A DNA stretch of 64,000 nucleotides, from positions 3,187,001 to 3,251,000 of the forward strand of contig BSYQ01000006.1 in assembly GCA_030272585.1 (NCBI GenBank), given 5' to 3'. The notes beneath the pieces were generated by a model that made no database searches, was not told the origin of the DNA, and saw only the letters and a list, made by a program, of their open reading frames with translations. Below, in pieces: positions 24,401 to 35,489 of this stretch; position 1 is the first letter of the stretch; each line of letters starts with the position of its first letter. The translations under genes and the position numbers were made by a program. The DNA comes from Bryopsis sp. KO-2023 (lineage: Eukaryota; Chlorophyta; Ulvophyceae; Bryopsidales; Bryopsidaceae).

Positions 24401-25533
24401 CTCATCCTCAGCATTTGATGAATTACGACAAATTAAGAAAGAGAAAAATAACAAAAAGAGGAAAATAGAGAAAAATAACAAAAAGAGGAAAATAAAAAAA
24501 AGGAGTTTATTGTTTTATTTAATTTTTATGTGGATGGGGGCAGGTTTTGCAAGGCGTTCGACAACTGCTGTCGCTTCTGGCTGGGGCCTCCATCGATTTG
24601 TTCCTGCTGGAAAAAATCAAAAGCTTGAGGACCGAACACACGATCGCAAGAATCATTCACTCCATCAAAAATTCCTTGTGGCCGGGGGGGAAATGGTTTT
24701 CCACCGTCCCGCCTTACAGCGTCGCCAAGGAGAATTATCAGAAAGCAAATCCTGGTGCACGAAAAGGTAAAGGAGAATATACGATATCTGTTTTCCAATT
24801 GGTTGGAATTTTCTCTTTATCGGTGTCATTATCAGTTAGAGAGAAAGTTGGTTGGCTGATGACACAGTGATTGGATCATTGTTAGAAAAATTCTAGACGA
24901 AAATTTGATCAGCTGGCAAATGCCAGCAATAACTCCAAATTCTTGTTTTCCAAGATTTTAACCTAATTTCCAACAAATAATTTAGATATGCTTCTTCCCT
25001 CGAATTATATGGTTTCGATGCTTCAAATTTGAATGGTTGCTTGTTAAGGGTTTTGCTTGATTGCATCTGGCTGCTTAATGGAAAAGATGTCTTTTTCTTT
25101 TTTTTTTCCCCTTAGGAAAAGTGTCGATTCCTTCTGAGTTATGTCGCATTGGCCAATCTTGTTGCTCCCCGATTCCCTGAATAAAAAAAGTAAGTTCTAA
25201 AAAAAGAAAACTGTGTTGGTGGAAAATACAGGCATGCAGCGAGACAGGTACCTGGAGCCACTGTGGGGCCCCGAAGATGCGATCGACATCGCTGAAAGAG
25301 TGCATCACCGCGTTTTCGCCCAGGCGCCCCCCACCTTGGTGAGGATTGTCGGGAAAGGGCTTTACACCAGCGGAATGCAGGACGTGTATGACATGCTGCA
25401 ATCCCCCACTTTTGTGATGCAAATCGGCTATGGGGTGGTGGAGGTGGTGCTGTTGGCTCTGTTCCCTGAATTGCGTGACATGTTTGCACGAATGCACAGG
25501 GAGGCCGCTCAGGTCCACCATGAATCTGGATGA
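18465..25533 (+). CDS. Sorting nexin with PXA, PX and Nexin_C domains (SNX13/14/25-like), 14 exons, about 1056 aa
   Basis: Exons: 18465-18600, 18944-19215, 19332-19468, 19854-20184, 20475-20723, 20966-21219, 21570-21815, 22163-22306, 22653-22849, 23165-23239, 23281-23682, 24043-24245, 24544-24766, 25232-25533; the total is an exact multiple of three. Two hydrophobic segments at the N-terminus suggest a membrane anchor. A PXA domain follows (about residues 95-290, including WVYDSWLSLVTPDREFPAEV). The PX domain (about 510-610) keeps the phosphoinositide-binding RRYRNF and a PPKRF motif. A Ser-rich linker leads to Nexin_C (about 885-1056). In animals such proteins tether endosomes, lipid droplets or ER. 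No RGS domain is visible, unlike SNX13 and SNX25. Two joints are less certain: the 41-base intron 23240-23280 and the GTCCGA donor at 19469. Confidence 0.85.
21222..21330 (+). repeat. Interleaved inverted repeats at a 5' splice site (A-B-A'-B')
   Basis: A (21222-21239, 18 bases starting 2 bases into the intron) is the exact reverse complement of A' (21280-21297). B (21259-21279, 21 bases) is the exact reverse complement of B' (21298-21318). A' follows B with no gap and B' follows A' with no gap. A further GGTTGATG at 21323-21330 pairs with CATCAACC just before B. Two helices with this order would cross, as in an H-type pseudoknot. Confidence 0.9.
24440..24497 (+). repeat. Two tandem copies of an A-rich 25-mer
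   Basis: The string GAAAAATAACAAAAAGAGGA is repeated head to tail in the intron before exon 13 of the sorting nexin. It is simple A/G-rich sequence. Confidence 0.8.
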
Positions 25534-26810
25534 TTTGAGAACTAAAAGAGTGAAAAAAAAGGGAAAAAGGGAAAAAAAAGCCTTCCTTTTTTACGGTCGT
25601 GTGTGTTTTTTTCGGATGGAGGTTAGCCGGTGGTCGGTAGTTTGTCTTTATTTTTTTTTTGTCATTGACTTTTTTTTTTTCGATGATGATTAAAAAAAGG
25701 GAAATAAAAAAGAAATGGAAGAAAAAGACAAGAGGGAGCCAAAAATGTTGATGTCCTCTCTATATATTTTTTTTTTCTGGTTTTGGAAATTTGAATGGGG
25801 GCAGAGGGGCTCGGGGAAAAAAAAAAAAAAGGGAAAAAAAGAGTGAGTGAGAAACAAAAAAAAGTGAGAAAGAGTTCATAACGAATGCGATGAACTTCGG
25901 CTTATGGTTTTCTTTTTTGTTTAAATTTTAAATTTGTTTTGTGAAAAGACTTTTTTTTTGGTGGGGGAGACAAAAAAAACAACAAAAAAAAAAAGAGGCT
26001 ATTCATATCTATAGCAAAAATGATGTTGTCATGTAGTAATGGATGGGTGCTTTTTTAATTTTCCGGTTTTCTTTTTTCGTTTTTTTTTCATTATGGAGAA
26101 CGAAAAAAAAAAAAAGAGAGAGAGAGAGAGAGATAGTTCATGGTGAATAGGATTTCCCCCCCAAAAAAAGCCCTTTTATTTTGTAGCACCCCTTCTATTA
26201 GCCCCCACTTCTCTTTCCCCTCCCCCTTTTTTTTGTTTTTTGAGGGGGGAAAATACAAAAAGACCACAGGGGGATGTTTTCAATTGATTTGCAGTGTTTT
26301 TTTGTTTCGGGAGTATATTTATACCTGGTCCTTAGATGCAAGACAGACAAGTATGTATTGTACGAATGTCGAAATTCCAGTGTGGCAAAAAAATTAGTTT
26401 GAGAAAAACCTAGTAATTCAATGTACGATCTGAAACGAGGAAAATTTGGGAAAGAAGTGGGGGGTTGGTGTGGGGAGATTTGAAGGGGATGAGCAATTGT
26501 TCGTATACTTTTTGAAGGGTTTTCCACCATGAAAAAGGGAGCAGAAAATTATGATATATGGAAAGTAAAAAAAAAAAAACAGAGAGGAAAAAAAGAAAAA
26601 AAATGAACCTGGTGAAAATATCCTTTATGCTGTGGTTACGAGGGTTTTGAAAGCAACCCAAAATAGATGAACCACATATTCATGTGAATTTCAAGGGATG
26701 GGTTTAAGGGGGGAGAAGAAAAAAAATCGTAAGCAACCAATACAGAAATGAAAGGTTAGTGAAAGGGGTTTAAAAAAAAAGGAAAAAAAGAAAAAAAAAG
26801 AGAAAACAAG

Positions 26811-26841
<31 letters not shown>

Positions 26842-28183
26842 CAAGAAAAATTGGAATTCATTTTTTATAATGTATTGGCTTTCTATGATGGGTATGAGGG
26901 TTTCATTTGTGAAAGGGAGGTTGGGTTTCTTGAAGAATTCGACATGTCCCCCCCTTCTCTCGTGTTTTTTTTAATGATGGGCTGGCTTTTTTGGGGGTCT
27001 GGAGGATTCTGGTATTAGGAAGGGGGGAATTAAAATTAAGTAAAAAGACCCCATCCAGCAGCAAATGATATTTTTTTTTGGGTGGGGGGACGAAAAGGAC
27101 AAAAAGATGAAAAAAAAGACAGGGATGTGGGCATTGTGGTCGATGGTGTTTGGTATATATTTTTATTCAACGAAAAGCTGCTCTCAGAAAGACAGGATTC
27201 TGTCGTGCGTGTTTGTACGAATGCATGCATCATACATTTTAGGAAACTAGCAAAATGGCATGTTTTTTCATACAGACAGAGCTGGGATGGTATTGGTGGT
27301 TCATAGTGGGGATACAATTTGCATCTTTTAGCCATCCTAAAGGGCACACTGTGCAAGTGCACCAGGAAAATAGCATCTCTTCCACAATGTAATATAATAC
27401 TTGCATTAATGCTGTTTGTTGGTGGTTGTGAAGCACATATATATATGCTCCTCATATCCTTGAAACCTCGAATATCGTATGGTGTGTATATGTCCCATGT
27501 CAGTATGATTAGCGTTCTGATGGCTGGTTTTATAAAGAAAACTGCCTCAGAAGTAGTCTATATATATGTATGAAAGAAATTCTTGAAGCATCAATATGGA
27601 CTACTTTTGCATATCCTTGAATCCCACACGGAATCCACGATGTGGTATATTGAATACATTAAGGCTTGACAGTTACGATATTTTAGTTCTTATATCACAG
27701 ATATCACAATGTGATATATCAAAGCAGCCTGGATACGGATCCCATGTCAGTCTGATTATCAATCTCCTTGTTGATACATCATGTAAAAAGAGCAAATGAA
27801 AACTGGCTCAGAAGTATCTTCTTACAGCCCTCCTAGTCTATATTGTATGCAACAAATACCTGGATCAACCCCTCCTCAATTTCTTTTCTGAACGATCCCC
27901 GACAAAAAAGCGTCCCTTCTTTCTCGACGAAAACTACCCTTCCTCTTAATCCACCAGCCATCTCAACGATATCACCAAAGTTGCCCAACCCCCCCCCCCC
28001 CCTTTCACATTTTCCTCCACCACCAAGAAAACCCCAAAACCTTTCTACGCGTATTATATTCTGTTTAATAAAAAAAAATATCGACTCTAATAACTCCACT
28101 TCCAACCACCCATTCTCAGCAATCTTTTACTCCCTAGATCCCTCTTTTCTAATATTTTTTTCTGCTGCTTCCCCCCCCCTGGT
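25534..28183. other. 2.6-kb gap between convergent genes; homopolymer-rich, no gene seen
   Basis: After the sorting nexin stop there are many A, T, AG and AT tracts (GA repeats at about 26115 and 26827; a TA run near 26812) and an AATAAA-like string near 25703. Around 27440-27850 lies a diverged direct repeat. C runs occur near 27990 and 28172. No supported gene. Confidence 0.5.
27440..27850. repeat. Diverged direct repeat, copies about 150-250 bases apart
   Basis: The strings CATATCCTTGAA, CCCATGTCAGT-TGATTA and CTCAGAAGTA-TCTAT occur in the same order in two adjacent stretches (about 27455-27570 and 27607-27845) with many differences. It may be an old duplication or remnants of a mobile element; no coding capacity was seen. 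Confidence 0.5.
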
Positions 28184-31100
28184 TCAGTAATGATATCGAT
28201 CCCTCTTCCCGAATCGACCCGGCACTTGTGCAGTGGACACCTTCTCAAACACATCCCTGAGATCGTCCATGATGTCCAGCGAACGCCCTCCGATTTTCTC
28301 GTCATGGTGAAGCTTGTGGTAATACACGAACAGCGAAATCGCATGGAACACCCCTCGGCCATCCGACAGGTTGATCGCCAATTTTCCCCCCACCATGAGG
28401 GTGAACACTGGGTCAACCCCGAAGCTGGTGGTCCTTGTTCTGAGGATGGCGGCTTTGGCGTCAGTGTTGGAGACGCGGGGGGCTTTAGTCAGCAGCGCAC
28501 TGAACTTCTTGGCAGGGTGTCGAGGCAACTCTCCGACATATAGAGGGCCCCCACTGAGCAAAATCACACACCCGGATTAGAAACACCATGTTCAGCAATC
28601 CCAATGTTGAGCGAAAGTATGGCCGGATATTGGGGAGAGGAGGCATATGCTGATGCTGGATGAATGGTGGCCAAATGGGCGTCCAAAAGATTAATAATGC
28701 AGGGATGGGGGGGAGGGGGGAATGGGGAATTAGTAAGAAAATTGACCAAAATTTTGATAACACCAACCTGGATTCTGGGGATCGCTCCTTCATCAACCCC
28801 CAGTTCCAGCCAGGAGCTACCAGATAGGCAGTCACCAACGCAAACACGATTTCACTGTCGGAGGGTAAATCTTCGGGGTAGAAATTTCCGTGGCCCTGCT
28901 GGGGTCTCCTCCACTGAAAACTCTGCATGTACGTCCCCACCGCCATGGATTTCAATCGCATCCCGACATATCCCCGGGGGGTGTTGCCAGGCAACAGACC
29001 CACCCCCCATGAACATGCCAGCAAACTCGACAGCAAGTCCCAGTTGTCCAAGGCCTGCGAATGACATAATACAAGATTTCGAGAATGCTTTTTTCTTTCC
29101 ATTCATTGGAAATTCAGTGGGAATTCGACACCTGTCCAAGGCCTGCGAATGGTATTATTATTACAAGATTTTCAGCAATTTTGGTGTGTTTTTTTCCATT
29201 CATTGGAAATTCAGTCGGAATTCGACACCTGTCCAAGGCCTGCGAATGGTATTATTATTACAAGATTTTCAGCAATTTTGGTGTGTTTTTTTCCATTCAT
29301 TGAAAATTCAGTCGGAATTCGAAACCTGGAGTTTTTCCTTTGGTGGGAAAATTTGAAGTCCGATGTGCAAATGACATGGAAATATGTGGAGCCACCTGTA
29401 GGTATGATTTTTTGAGCTCTGCACGGTCGTTGGGATTTTGTTGGAGCTCCCTCTGGAGACTTTCCCTTTTCGCCCTGATCCACACATCCTCCTTTTTTTC
29501 TTCTGCGAGCGAAATTACCTGATCGGACAAACAAAGCGACAATGCATCTTGACAAACCATGTTACATGTTGATGCAACAAATTTGAAGAGCCCCATCATC
29601 TTCTTGCGAATAAAAAAGAAGTATTGGGGAAAAACAAAACAAGAAAAAACAATTTGCTCCCTGGACGAGAAAATAATGTTTACATATCTCTATATTTCTG
29701 TTCTCCTTTCCAAAATCGTTTTGTTCTTTGTTCAACTTTTCCACATGTCCATGGGAACTCAAAAACAAAGAAGAAAATTCTCGCAAAGTTCTTGTTTCAA
29801 GGAAGTTTTTTCATCAATTTTTTTTTTTTTCTGTTAGAACAATCTTTTACCTGAGATAGAGGGAAAACGTTGATGTTGCGTTCACCCATCTGCTTGGCGA
29901 TCGTGATAAGATCCTCATAGGCCTTCGAAATTTCTCTATCGATTTGCTTGACCACAGTATAGGCCACCCACCTACGGAAACGCTCTCCCCAAACCTAGCA
30001 TACCCCCCCCCAAAAAAATATATTAAAACACTTGAATAGGTTTATAAATATGGAACTAAAATAAATAAATAAATAAACAGGACCCATATCACCACCCATT
30101 TCCATAGTGGATGGGTGACATGGGGCTTTCACCCTCAGTTTTTTTTTATATTTTTTAAATACATTTAAAAAAAATTAAATAGATGAATACATGCATAAAT
30201 ATAGATGCCATCCCTCTTCATCTTATTCAAGATCTCAAGACTTGAAAACAAAATTCCCATGGAAAATACGATAAAGAAAACCTCCAGCACTGCGAATCGC
30301 CTTACCTTCAGAATGCCATAGTCAATTCCCAACCATTGAAGAAAATCAGCCAAGTCTGCCAACGAACTCGGGGTCAAATCCTCTATGCCCAAACGCTGAA
30401 ATCCTGCATCTTTGATGGGCTGAATCGCATGACGAAGGATAAGAACAAAAAAAAAGCAACCAATTACATAGAGGATTTCAGCCCATCAACGTCCGCAAAA
30501 TTTCTGCCGAGAAGAAATGGTGCTTTGACAGATTTAAAACAAAAAAACCATTGTGTTTCTATAATGATGGCTTGCAAAGGTTAAAACAAAAGTAAGGGCA
30601 AAAACTCTACCATGAAGGTTTGTGGAGAAAAGAAAAAAAAGCATAGCAGCAGAAAAACTGCACTTTATAATACAAGCAGGAGAAAAAACAAACAAACACC
30701 TATTCAGACGGCAAACAAAGAGGAATCGAGTTTTATTCGCATATGCACCTTCGATGCCTGGTAGCTCCTCTGGTCATAGTTGAACTTGATGCCCCTGAAT
30801 AGCTCTGCCTCATCTAAGCAAACCAAAAAAAAAGGAAGTCAATACCAGAAGATGCAAGATCCTGTAAAAAAAGAACTTATTTCTCAACCTAAAGTATTCG
30901 ACCAGAAACCATCTACGCATCTACGAATTTTTTTTTAAGATTTCCAGTCAAGCACCTCAACAAGATCTTTTTCGATATCAAAAAACGATCCTGTCTTCTC
31001 AGCCTTACTTCCTCAGACCAAGGTTGGTCCATGCAAGGATATCTTCTTCCTTTTTTACCTTATCTCTTACCAGAAATCGTGTCTACACACCATTCCATTC

Positions 31101-32811
31101 AATATATTAAAAAAAATATAACATATAGAATTATAATCATTGTTGAACCTGGAATATAACAAAGAAACAAGATCTTCCCCCCCCTCTACGTATTTTCTCT
31201 TTTCTCCCCTTTTTTTTTTGCCGACTCACATTCATTAAGAACTTTGCAGGCTCTGGGTGCCTGATCACGAGATCCTCTATTTGTGCTGTCGTCAAAGCCT
31301 CTGGTCAATTCCTCGATGTCTGACCTTCCGGGGGTTGTAAGAGGGCCGAACAAGCTGAAACATAGCGACAAAGAAAATGCATCTCGAAATTGAAAGTCAA
31401 TTAAAGGTGTTTTTTGACATCCCCAACCTATGTCACACTGCCAATCAACACGTGTTTTCCCCACAAACTCAAAAATCTGAATTGTGAAATCACAGGAGGA
31501 GGAAACCACAAAACTTTTACCAATGAAGGGAAATACTCAAGATACAGCAACAAGCAGGGTTGCCGAAAAAAAAACAGACGGGGGGGGGGGGGGGATGGAA
31601 AGGGGGTGTCGCCTTACCTATTTCGTGCAGTCCGTGGTGGTCTGACATTGTCTGGGGTATCTTCTGGATATTTTGCGGAGGCGGTGTCTTTCAAGGGCGA
31701 GCTGAAATATTCTTCAACAGATTGACTCGAGGGTCTGACGACCCCATCCAATGAATTTATCTGCCTCCTCCTCATACCGAATCCAAGCAACGACTGGAAA
31801 AAATGAACGTGACAAGAAATCTCTGTCGAAACTATTTATTTCTGCCCAGCTCCCACCCCACAGAAGCCCTGTTTTTCGTCGGTCACTTTTTTGTCTATAA
31901 TTTTGATTTAAGAAAGTGCAGCAACCTCAATATTTGCAATAGAGTGGAGGAAAACATGATGGAGCTGCAGCTTAAGCCAACCTGATTGTGGTGTTGAGGT
32001 CGCCGTGGTCGCCCTCTAAGAATATCCTTCAACTGCCTATAAAAAAGAAAATAAGAAAAAAACTTGTTTTATTTTGTTAAAAAAAAAAAAAACTCGATGA
32101 GCAAAGGAAGTCTCGATACGATACAGTTTCATAAAGAGGAAGGAAAGAAAAAAAAGGGGGGGGATAATGAACAATGGGAAAAAATAAAATAGAATCCACT
32201 GGATGCCTCTTTAACAGACAGACAGAAAAAAACACAGAACTTGGGATGTTCATTTCTTTATAGAATTATATTAATTCTATGAAAACAATGTACCTGTCTG
32301 CATTTTCCGTGGACCATCGCATAACCCCCTCTACGGCCAAAAGAGCGCAGAGAAACACCGACAAAACTGGAGGAAAATAAACCAAAACAAATGACACCAT
32401 CAGTAAAATGCATCACCCAAATCAACAGGAGCATGCTTTATTTGTTTAATACGGCTATCAGAAACAGTCAGTTCAATTCCTTTGAACTTACATGTCCATC
32501 CCGAAATCGCTACTCCAAAGACCCACCTGCATCAAGAACCATACACAACAGGTGCATCAAAAATTGAGCTCTATATCTATATTTAGATTTATACAGGGAG
32601 CCACAGCCTGGGAATAACTGGAGAAAGAAAGCAGGAAGAAGAAAGGGAGTGACAATCGAGTTCCTCACCAGACCACCCTGACCAGACCTCCCCAACCGAG
32701 CAACCCGAATATGCATAGCACTGGGCGAAGATTTTCGACGAGCTGAGCCTTCCGCCGAGCCCCCACAGCGTTTTCGTATTGCAGGTTGCGCGCATTCCAA
32801 GCGGGGGCCAT
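28184..32811 (-). CDS. TMEM209/CytochromB561_N-family membrane protein, 12 exons, about 569 aa
   Basis: Exons in order of transcription: 32811-32669, 32526-32492, 32366-32294, 32036-31982, 31793-31618, 31354-31230, 30813-30749, 30419-30306, 29994-29851, 29518-29396, 29054-28768, 28553-28184; all phases agree and the length is close to the human protein (about 560). Two hydrophobic segments lie in the first 80 residues (from CIFGLLGWGGLVRVVW through FLSVFLCALLAVEGV). The C-terminal half carries the family block: YVGMRLKSMAVGTYMQSF, an EDLPSDSEIVFALVTAYL motif and a GRGVFHAISLFVYY end. In animals TMEM209 is a nuclear-envelope protein that binds Nup205; the plant homologues are uncharacterised. 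A nuclear-envelope or other endomembrane place is likely. Nearest neighbour is a divergent hydrolase gene 355 bases away. Confidence 0.85.
29046..29335 (-). repeat. Tandem array that triplicates a 3' splice site
   Basis: The motif GTCCAAGGCCTGCGAATG (plus strand) occurs at 29046, 29134 and 29231, inside repeat units of 88 and 97 bases that also share CCATTCATTGGAAATTCAGT. On the sense strand each copy reads CATTCGCAG then GCCTTGGAC: the acceptor and first nine bases of exon 11. The copy at 29054 gives the open frame; the two others lie in the intron. Confidence 0.9.
30003..30018 (-). repeat. T-then-G tract (sense) in a TMEM209-like intron
   Basis: The plus strand has C9 then A7, so the transcript reads T7 then G9, just upstream of exon 9. 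Confidence 0.8.
30376..30489. repeat. Second set of interleaved inverted repeats (A-B-A'-B') at a 3' splice site
   Basis: A (30376-30387, in exon 8) pairs exactly with A' (30467-30478). B (30412-30424, across the exon 8 acceptor) pairs exactly with B' (30477-30489). A' and B' overlap by two bases in intron 7. Stems are 12 and 13 bases. Confidence 0.8.
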
Positions 32812-33166
32812 CGGATCGACAAGAACTCCAAACCTGATCCCCTAACCAGGAAAACTATGTTCATTTGTTTGGGTGGAATGGGAGGTGAGCGTTTTGATCT
32901 ATCCGATCTAATTCTCATCATTTTGGACTCTGGAAATCGAAACGCAGTTTTTTCTTGGATGCTGAAGGTCAGTTCGGTTGTGGAAAGGCCCTCCGCGACT
33001 GTTCGCGAGCACAGTTCGTCCCGAAGAGGTATAATTATGGCGAGGCAGAACGAAACCAAGGTCGCCCGCGTTTTCTGGACTTCTGCCCCCTTCGAAACGG
33101 AACTCGGCGAACGGAAATAATTCAGATCGTTGGCCAGACATTTACTCACGGCGGAGATGTTTTAAT
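32812..33166. promoter_or_regulatory. Short bidirectional upstream region (TMEM209-like / hydrolase)
   Basis: Only 355 bases separate the two start codons. The stretch is less homopolymer-rich than other gaps. The shared position suggests a bidirectional promoter; no specific element was identified. Confidence 0.45.
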
Positions 33167-34300
33167 ATGGCTTTCGCAATTTTCCCGACATCCAGCGCGT
33201 TCGCGAAAGGAAATGCGAGACGACCACCCGCGACCTTGCGAAATCAAACTCGAGGGGGAGCACTGAGACGGGGCGAAAGAGATCTGCGGGCTTCGGCGGC
33301 CGGCGTGGAAAGCAGGCCTCTCCAGAACGACGACAGCATGTGGTGGACAAATTTAGCGGAACGGATCCTTGAGGCGCCCACGGACGCTCAACTCGGGCCC
33401 TCGGGATTCTTGAGGTATCGCGAGAATAAGCAGGGTCTGAAACTGGGGACGTACTTCTGGCCAGCGGAAAAGCCGCGGGGGCTGATATTCTTGATCCATG
33501 GTCATGGCATCCACACCGAGTTCGCCTACTTGAAAATGACGCGACCTGGAGAGAGGCCCGTTTACGAGGGATCCTGGGTACAAGCGTTCAACGAGCAAGG
33601 CTTCTCTGTGTGCGGGTTGGATAATCAAAGCTGCGGAAGATCGGAGGGGTTGGGGGGCTACCGAGTGTATTTCGACTCCTTTGACGACATTGTGAACGAC
33701 AGCGTGGAGTTTCTTTCGGAAATCAAGGCTGGGTCCGAACAAAAGTTCTCAGGACTGAAAACGTTCATCGTGGGGGGCAGCGCGGGAGGATGCGCAGCGG
33801 TACACGCCGCCCATTCCAACCCATCCCTGTGCGATGGTGTCGTGCTGCTCGCGCCAATGCTTTCGCTGGAGAAGGTATCCAAGGAGGGATTCAACAGATA
33901 CTTGAAACCTTTGCTATCGCTGGCGACGCGCTTGATTCCGTCCCTGCCCATCGCCGCGACGACGAAAAACGACATGTTCCCAGACGTCCAAGCGTACTAC
34001 GACCTCGACCCGGCATGCTGGCACGGGAAAACTCGGATACGGGTGGCGTCAGAGTTCCTCAAAGCCGCCGACTGGGTCGTCAGAGAGATGGACAACATGT
34101 CTTTTCCTTTCTTTTGCGTGCATAGCCAGGACGACACGATGTGCGATTTGGACGGGTCAAAAGCGCTCTTCGAAAAGTGCAAGTCGGAGGACAAGGAGCT
34201 TGAAATCGTCAAAGACATGTGGCATGTGTTGGTGCATGAACCGGGTTCAGAAGACATCCTGAACAAGGTCCTGACATGGGTGCATGAACGAAGCAAATGA
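33167..34300 (+). CDS. Monoacylglycerol lipase-like alpha/beta hydrolase, 377 aa, no introns
   Basis: An alpha/beta hydrolase of the serine-lipase (hydrolase_4) group. The oxyanion motif HGHG is at residues 111-114, the nucleophile elbow GGSAGG puts the serine at 205, the acid is probably D323 (HSQDD) and the histidine H353 (MWHVLVHEP). The cap region holds conserved LKPLLSLATRLIPSLP. Family members cut monoacylglycerols, lysophospholipids or, in plants, caffeoyl shikimate; the substrate is not clear here. The first ~45 residues (AFAIFPTSSAFA, then Arg-rich) look like a plastid transit peptide and precede the domain. No intron, unlike neighbours. It points away from the TMEM209-like gene. Confidence 0.88.
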   Translation: MAFAIFPTSSAFAKGNARRPPATLRNQTRGGALRRGERDLRASAAGVESRPLQNDDSMWWTNLAERILEAPTDAQLGPSGFLRYRENKQGLKLGTYFWPAEKPRGLIFLIHGHGIHTEFAYLKMTRPGERPVYEGSWVQAFNEQGFSVCGLDNQSCGRSEGLGGYRVYFDSFDDIVNDSVEFLSEIKAGSEQKFSGLKTFIVGGSAGGCAAVHAAHSNPSLCDGVVLLAPMLSLEKVSKEGFNRYLKPLLSLATRLIPSLPIAATTKNDMFPDVQAYYDLDPACWHGKTRIRVASEFLKAADWVVREMDNMSFPFFCVHSQDDTMCDLDGSKALFEKCKSEDKELEIVKDMWHVLVHEPGSEDILNKVLTWVHERSK

Positions 34301-34405
34301 GATGAATGCGAACATGGCATGCATTTTTAGCTTTCGATGAATGCCAACATGGCATGAATTTTTAGCTTTCGATGAATGCCAACATGGCATGCATTTTTAG
34401 CTTTC
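34301..34405 (+). repeat. Three tandem 35-bp units right after the hydrolase stop
   Basis: Units start at 34301, 34336 and 34371, each close to GATGAATGCCAACATGGCAT followed by GCATTTTTAGCTTTC. ATGCC and GGCAT within each unit can pair around AACAT. The array lies in the 3' untranslated region. Confidence 0.9.
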
Positions 34406-35489
34406 GTGTGCTCCCCCCCCCCCCTCTCCTTTGACATGTATGAATATGACGAGGGGAATGCAAGGATTGTATGAAAATGATATAGATGAGGTGAATGATT
34501 AGATTGAAGCTGAGGGGGGTTGAGGAATGGCGGGGTAGATTTGGTAGGGTAATGAGAAAACCATCCGGGTAGGTGGTTTGGCTTCAGATTCAGAATGCTG
34601 ATGCATCTGGCAAGGTTCCTAGACCTTGCATGAAGGGTTTATTTCTTCTTGGAATCCAGGTTTGACCTTAACTGGTCTTACATGCGATTTGATAGGGGAT
34701 TTCTCCATTTCAGCAGAAGCATTGTTTTACTCTCAGGACTGAGTCAGGCATAGAAGCAGAGTAGTGATGGGATGGAGCGGATGGGATGGAGCATGAAATT
34801 ATCGTTAGTTGTGTGTGTGTGCAATACGGAAAAGCTTGAGTTAAACTTGTGGGACTGTCTGGATCTTTTATTTTGATATGAGCTGTATTGATGTGCAACC
34901 CAAGAAGAAGACAGCGTGGGAATTGTTGCATTATATTTATTGTAAGGGTTTAAATTCTTGGTGGTGGGTTGAACGCCACCAGACATTTCAATTTTGGTCT
35001 TCAGATTAAAATAAGTGTTCTATGAAATCCGCCAACAATGAAAAGGGCCTTTGATTCTTTGAAATCAAGAATTGGACAAATGCAGAGTGGTGGGTTTCCC
35101 AGCTGCTTTGTTTTGTGTTTTCCAGTTGTTCTATATGGCTTGTTCGAACTCTATCGAAGGAAGAATTTACAATCCACTAAGGGACAAAATCAACTCAGCA
35201 TCCTTTTATTGCAACTAACAACTTCGTAGCTCCAACACAGTGTTTTTTTGTTTCGACTTGTGTCTCCAAATCAGCCGAAAAAGAAGTGATCGGCTGATTG
35301 GGATTCGGTCTCGCTCAGATCAGCTTAAAATGGGGGGCTGATACGAACAGCAATCGCCTTCCACATGAACGTACGAATACTTCCACAGATTCCATACTTT
35401 GTAAAGTGGACTATGAGAACGATGTGTTTTCTCGACCCTACCATTTCCCCAAAAAGAGTTGCCACCCAACATCGCACCTCGAATTTGAG
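34406..35489. other. Gap between hydrolase and TPR genes; no gene seen
   Basis: It holds a C-rich run near 34411-34423 and a GT run near 34811. No supported gene; it should contain the hydrolase 3' end and the TPR gene promoter. Confidence 0.4.

Noticed and set aside
26100-26840. AG/AT-rich tracts as an origin or centromere element
   Set aside because: Simple repeats are widespread in all gaps here; nothing distinguishes these.
32589-33149. Minus-strand frame of 186 codons at the TMEM209/hydrolase gap
   Set aside because: It overlaps TMEM209 exon 1 in another frame; the true frame is the one that yields two membrane segments and joins exon 2 in phase.
34301-34405. Short regular repeats as a CRISPR array
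   Set aside because: The units abut with no unique spacers and the context is a eukaryotic gene's 3' flank.
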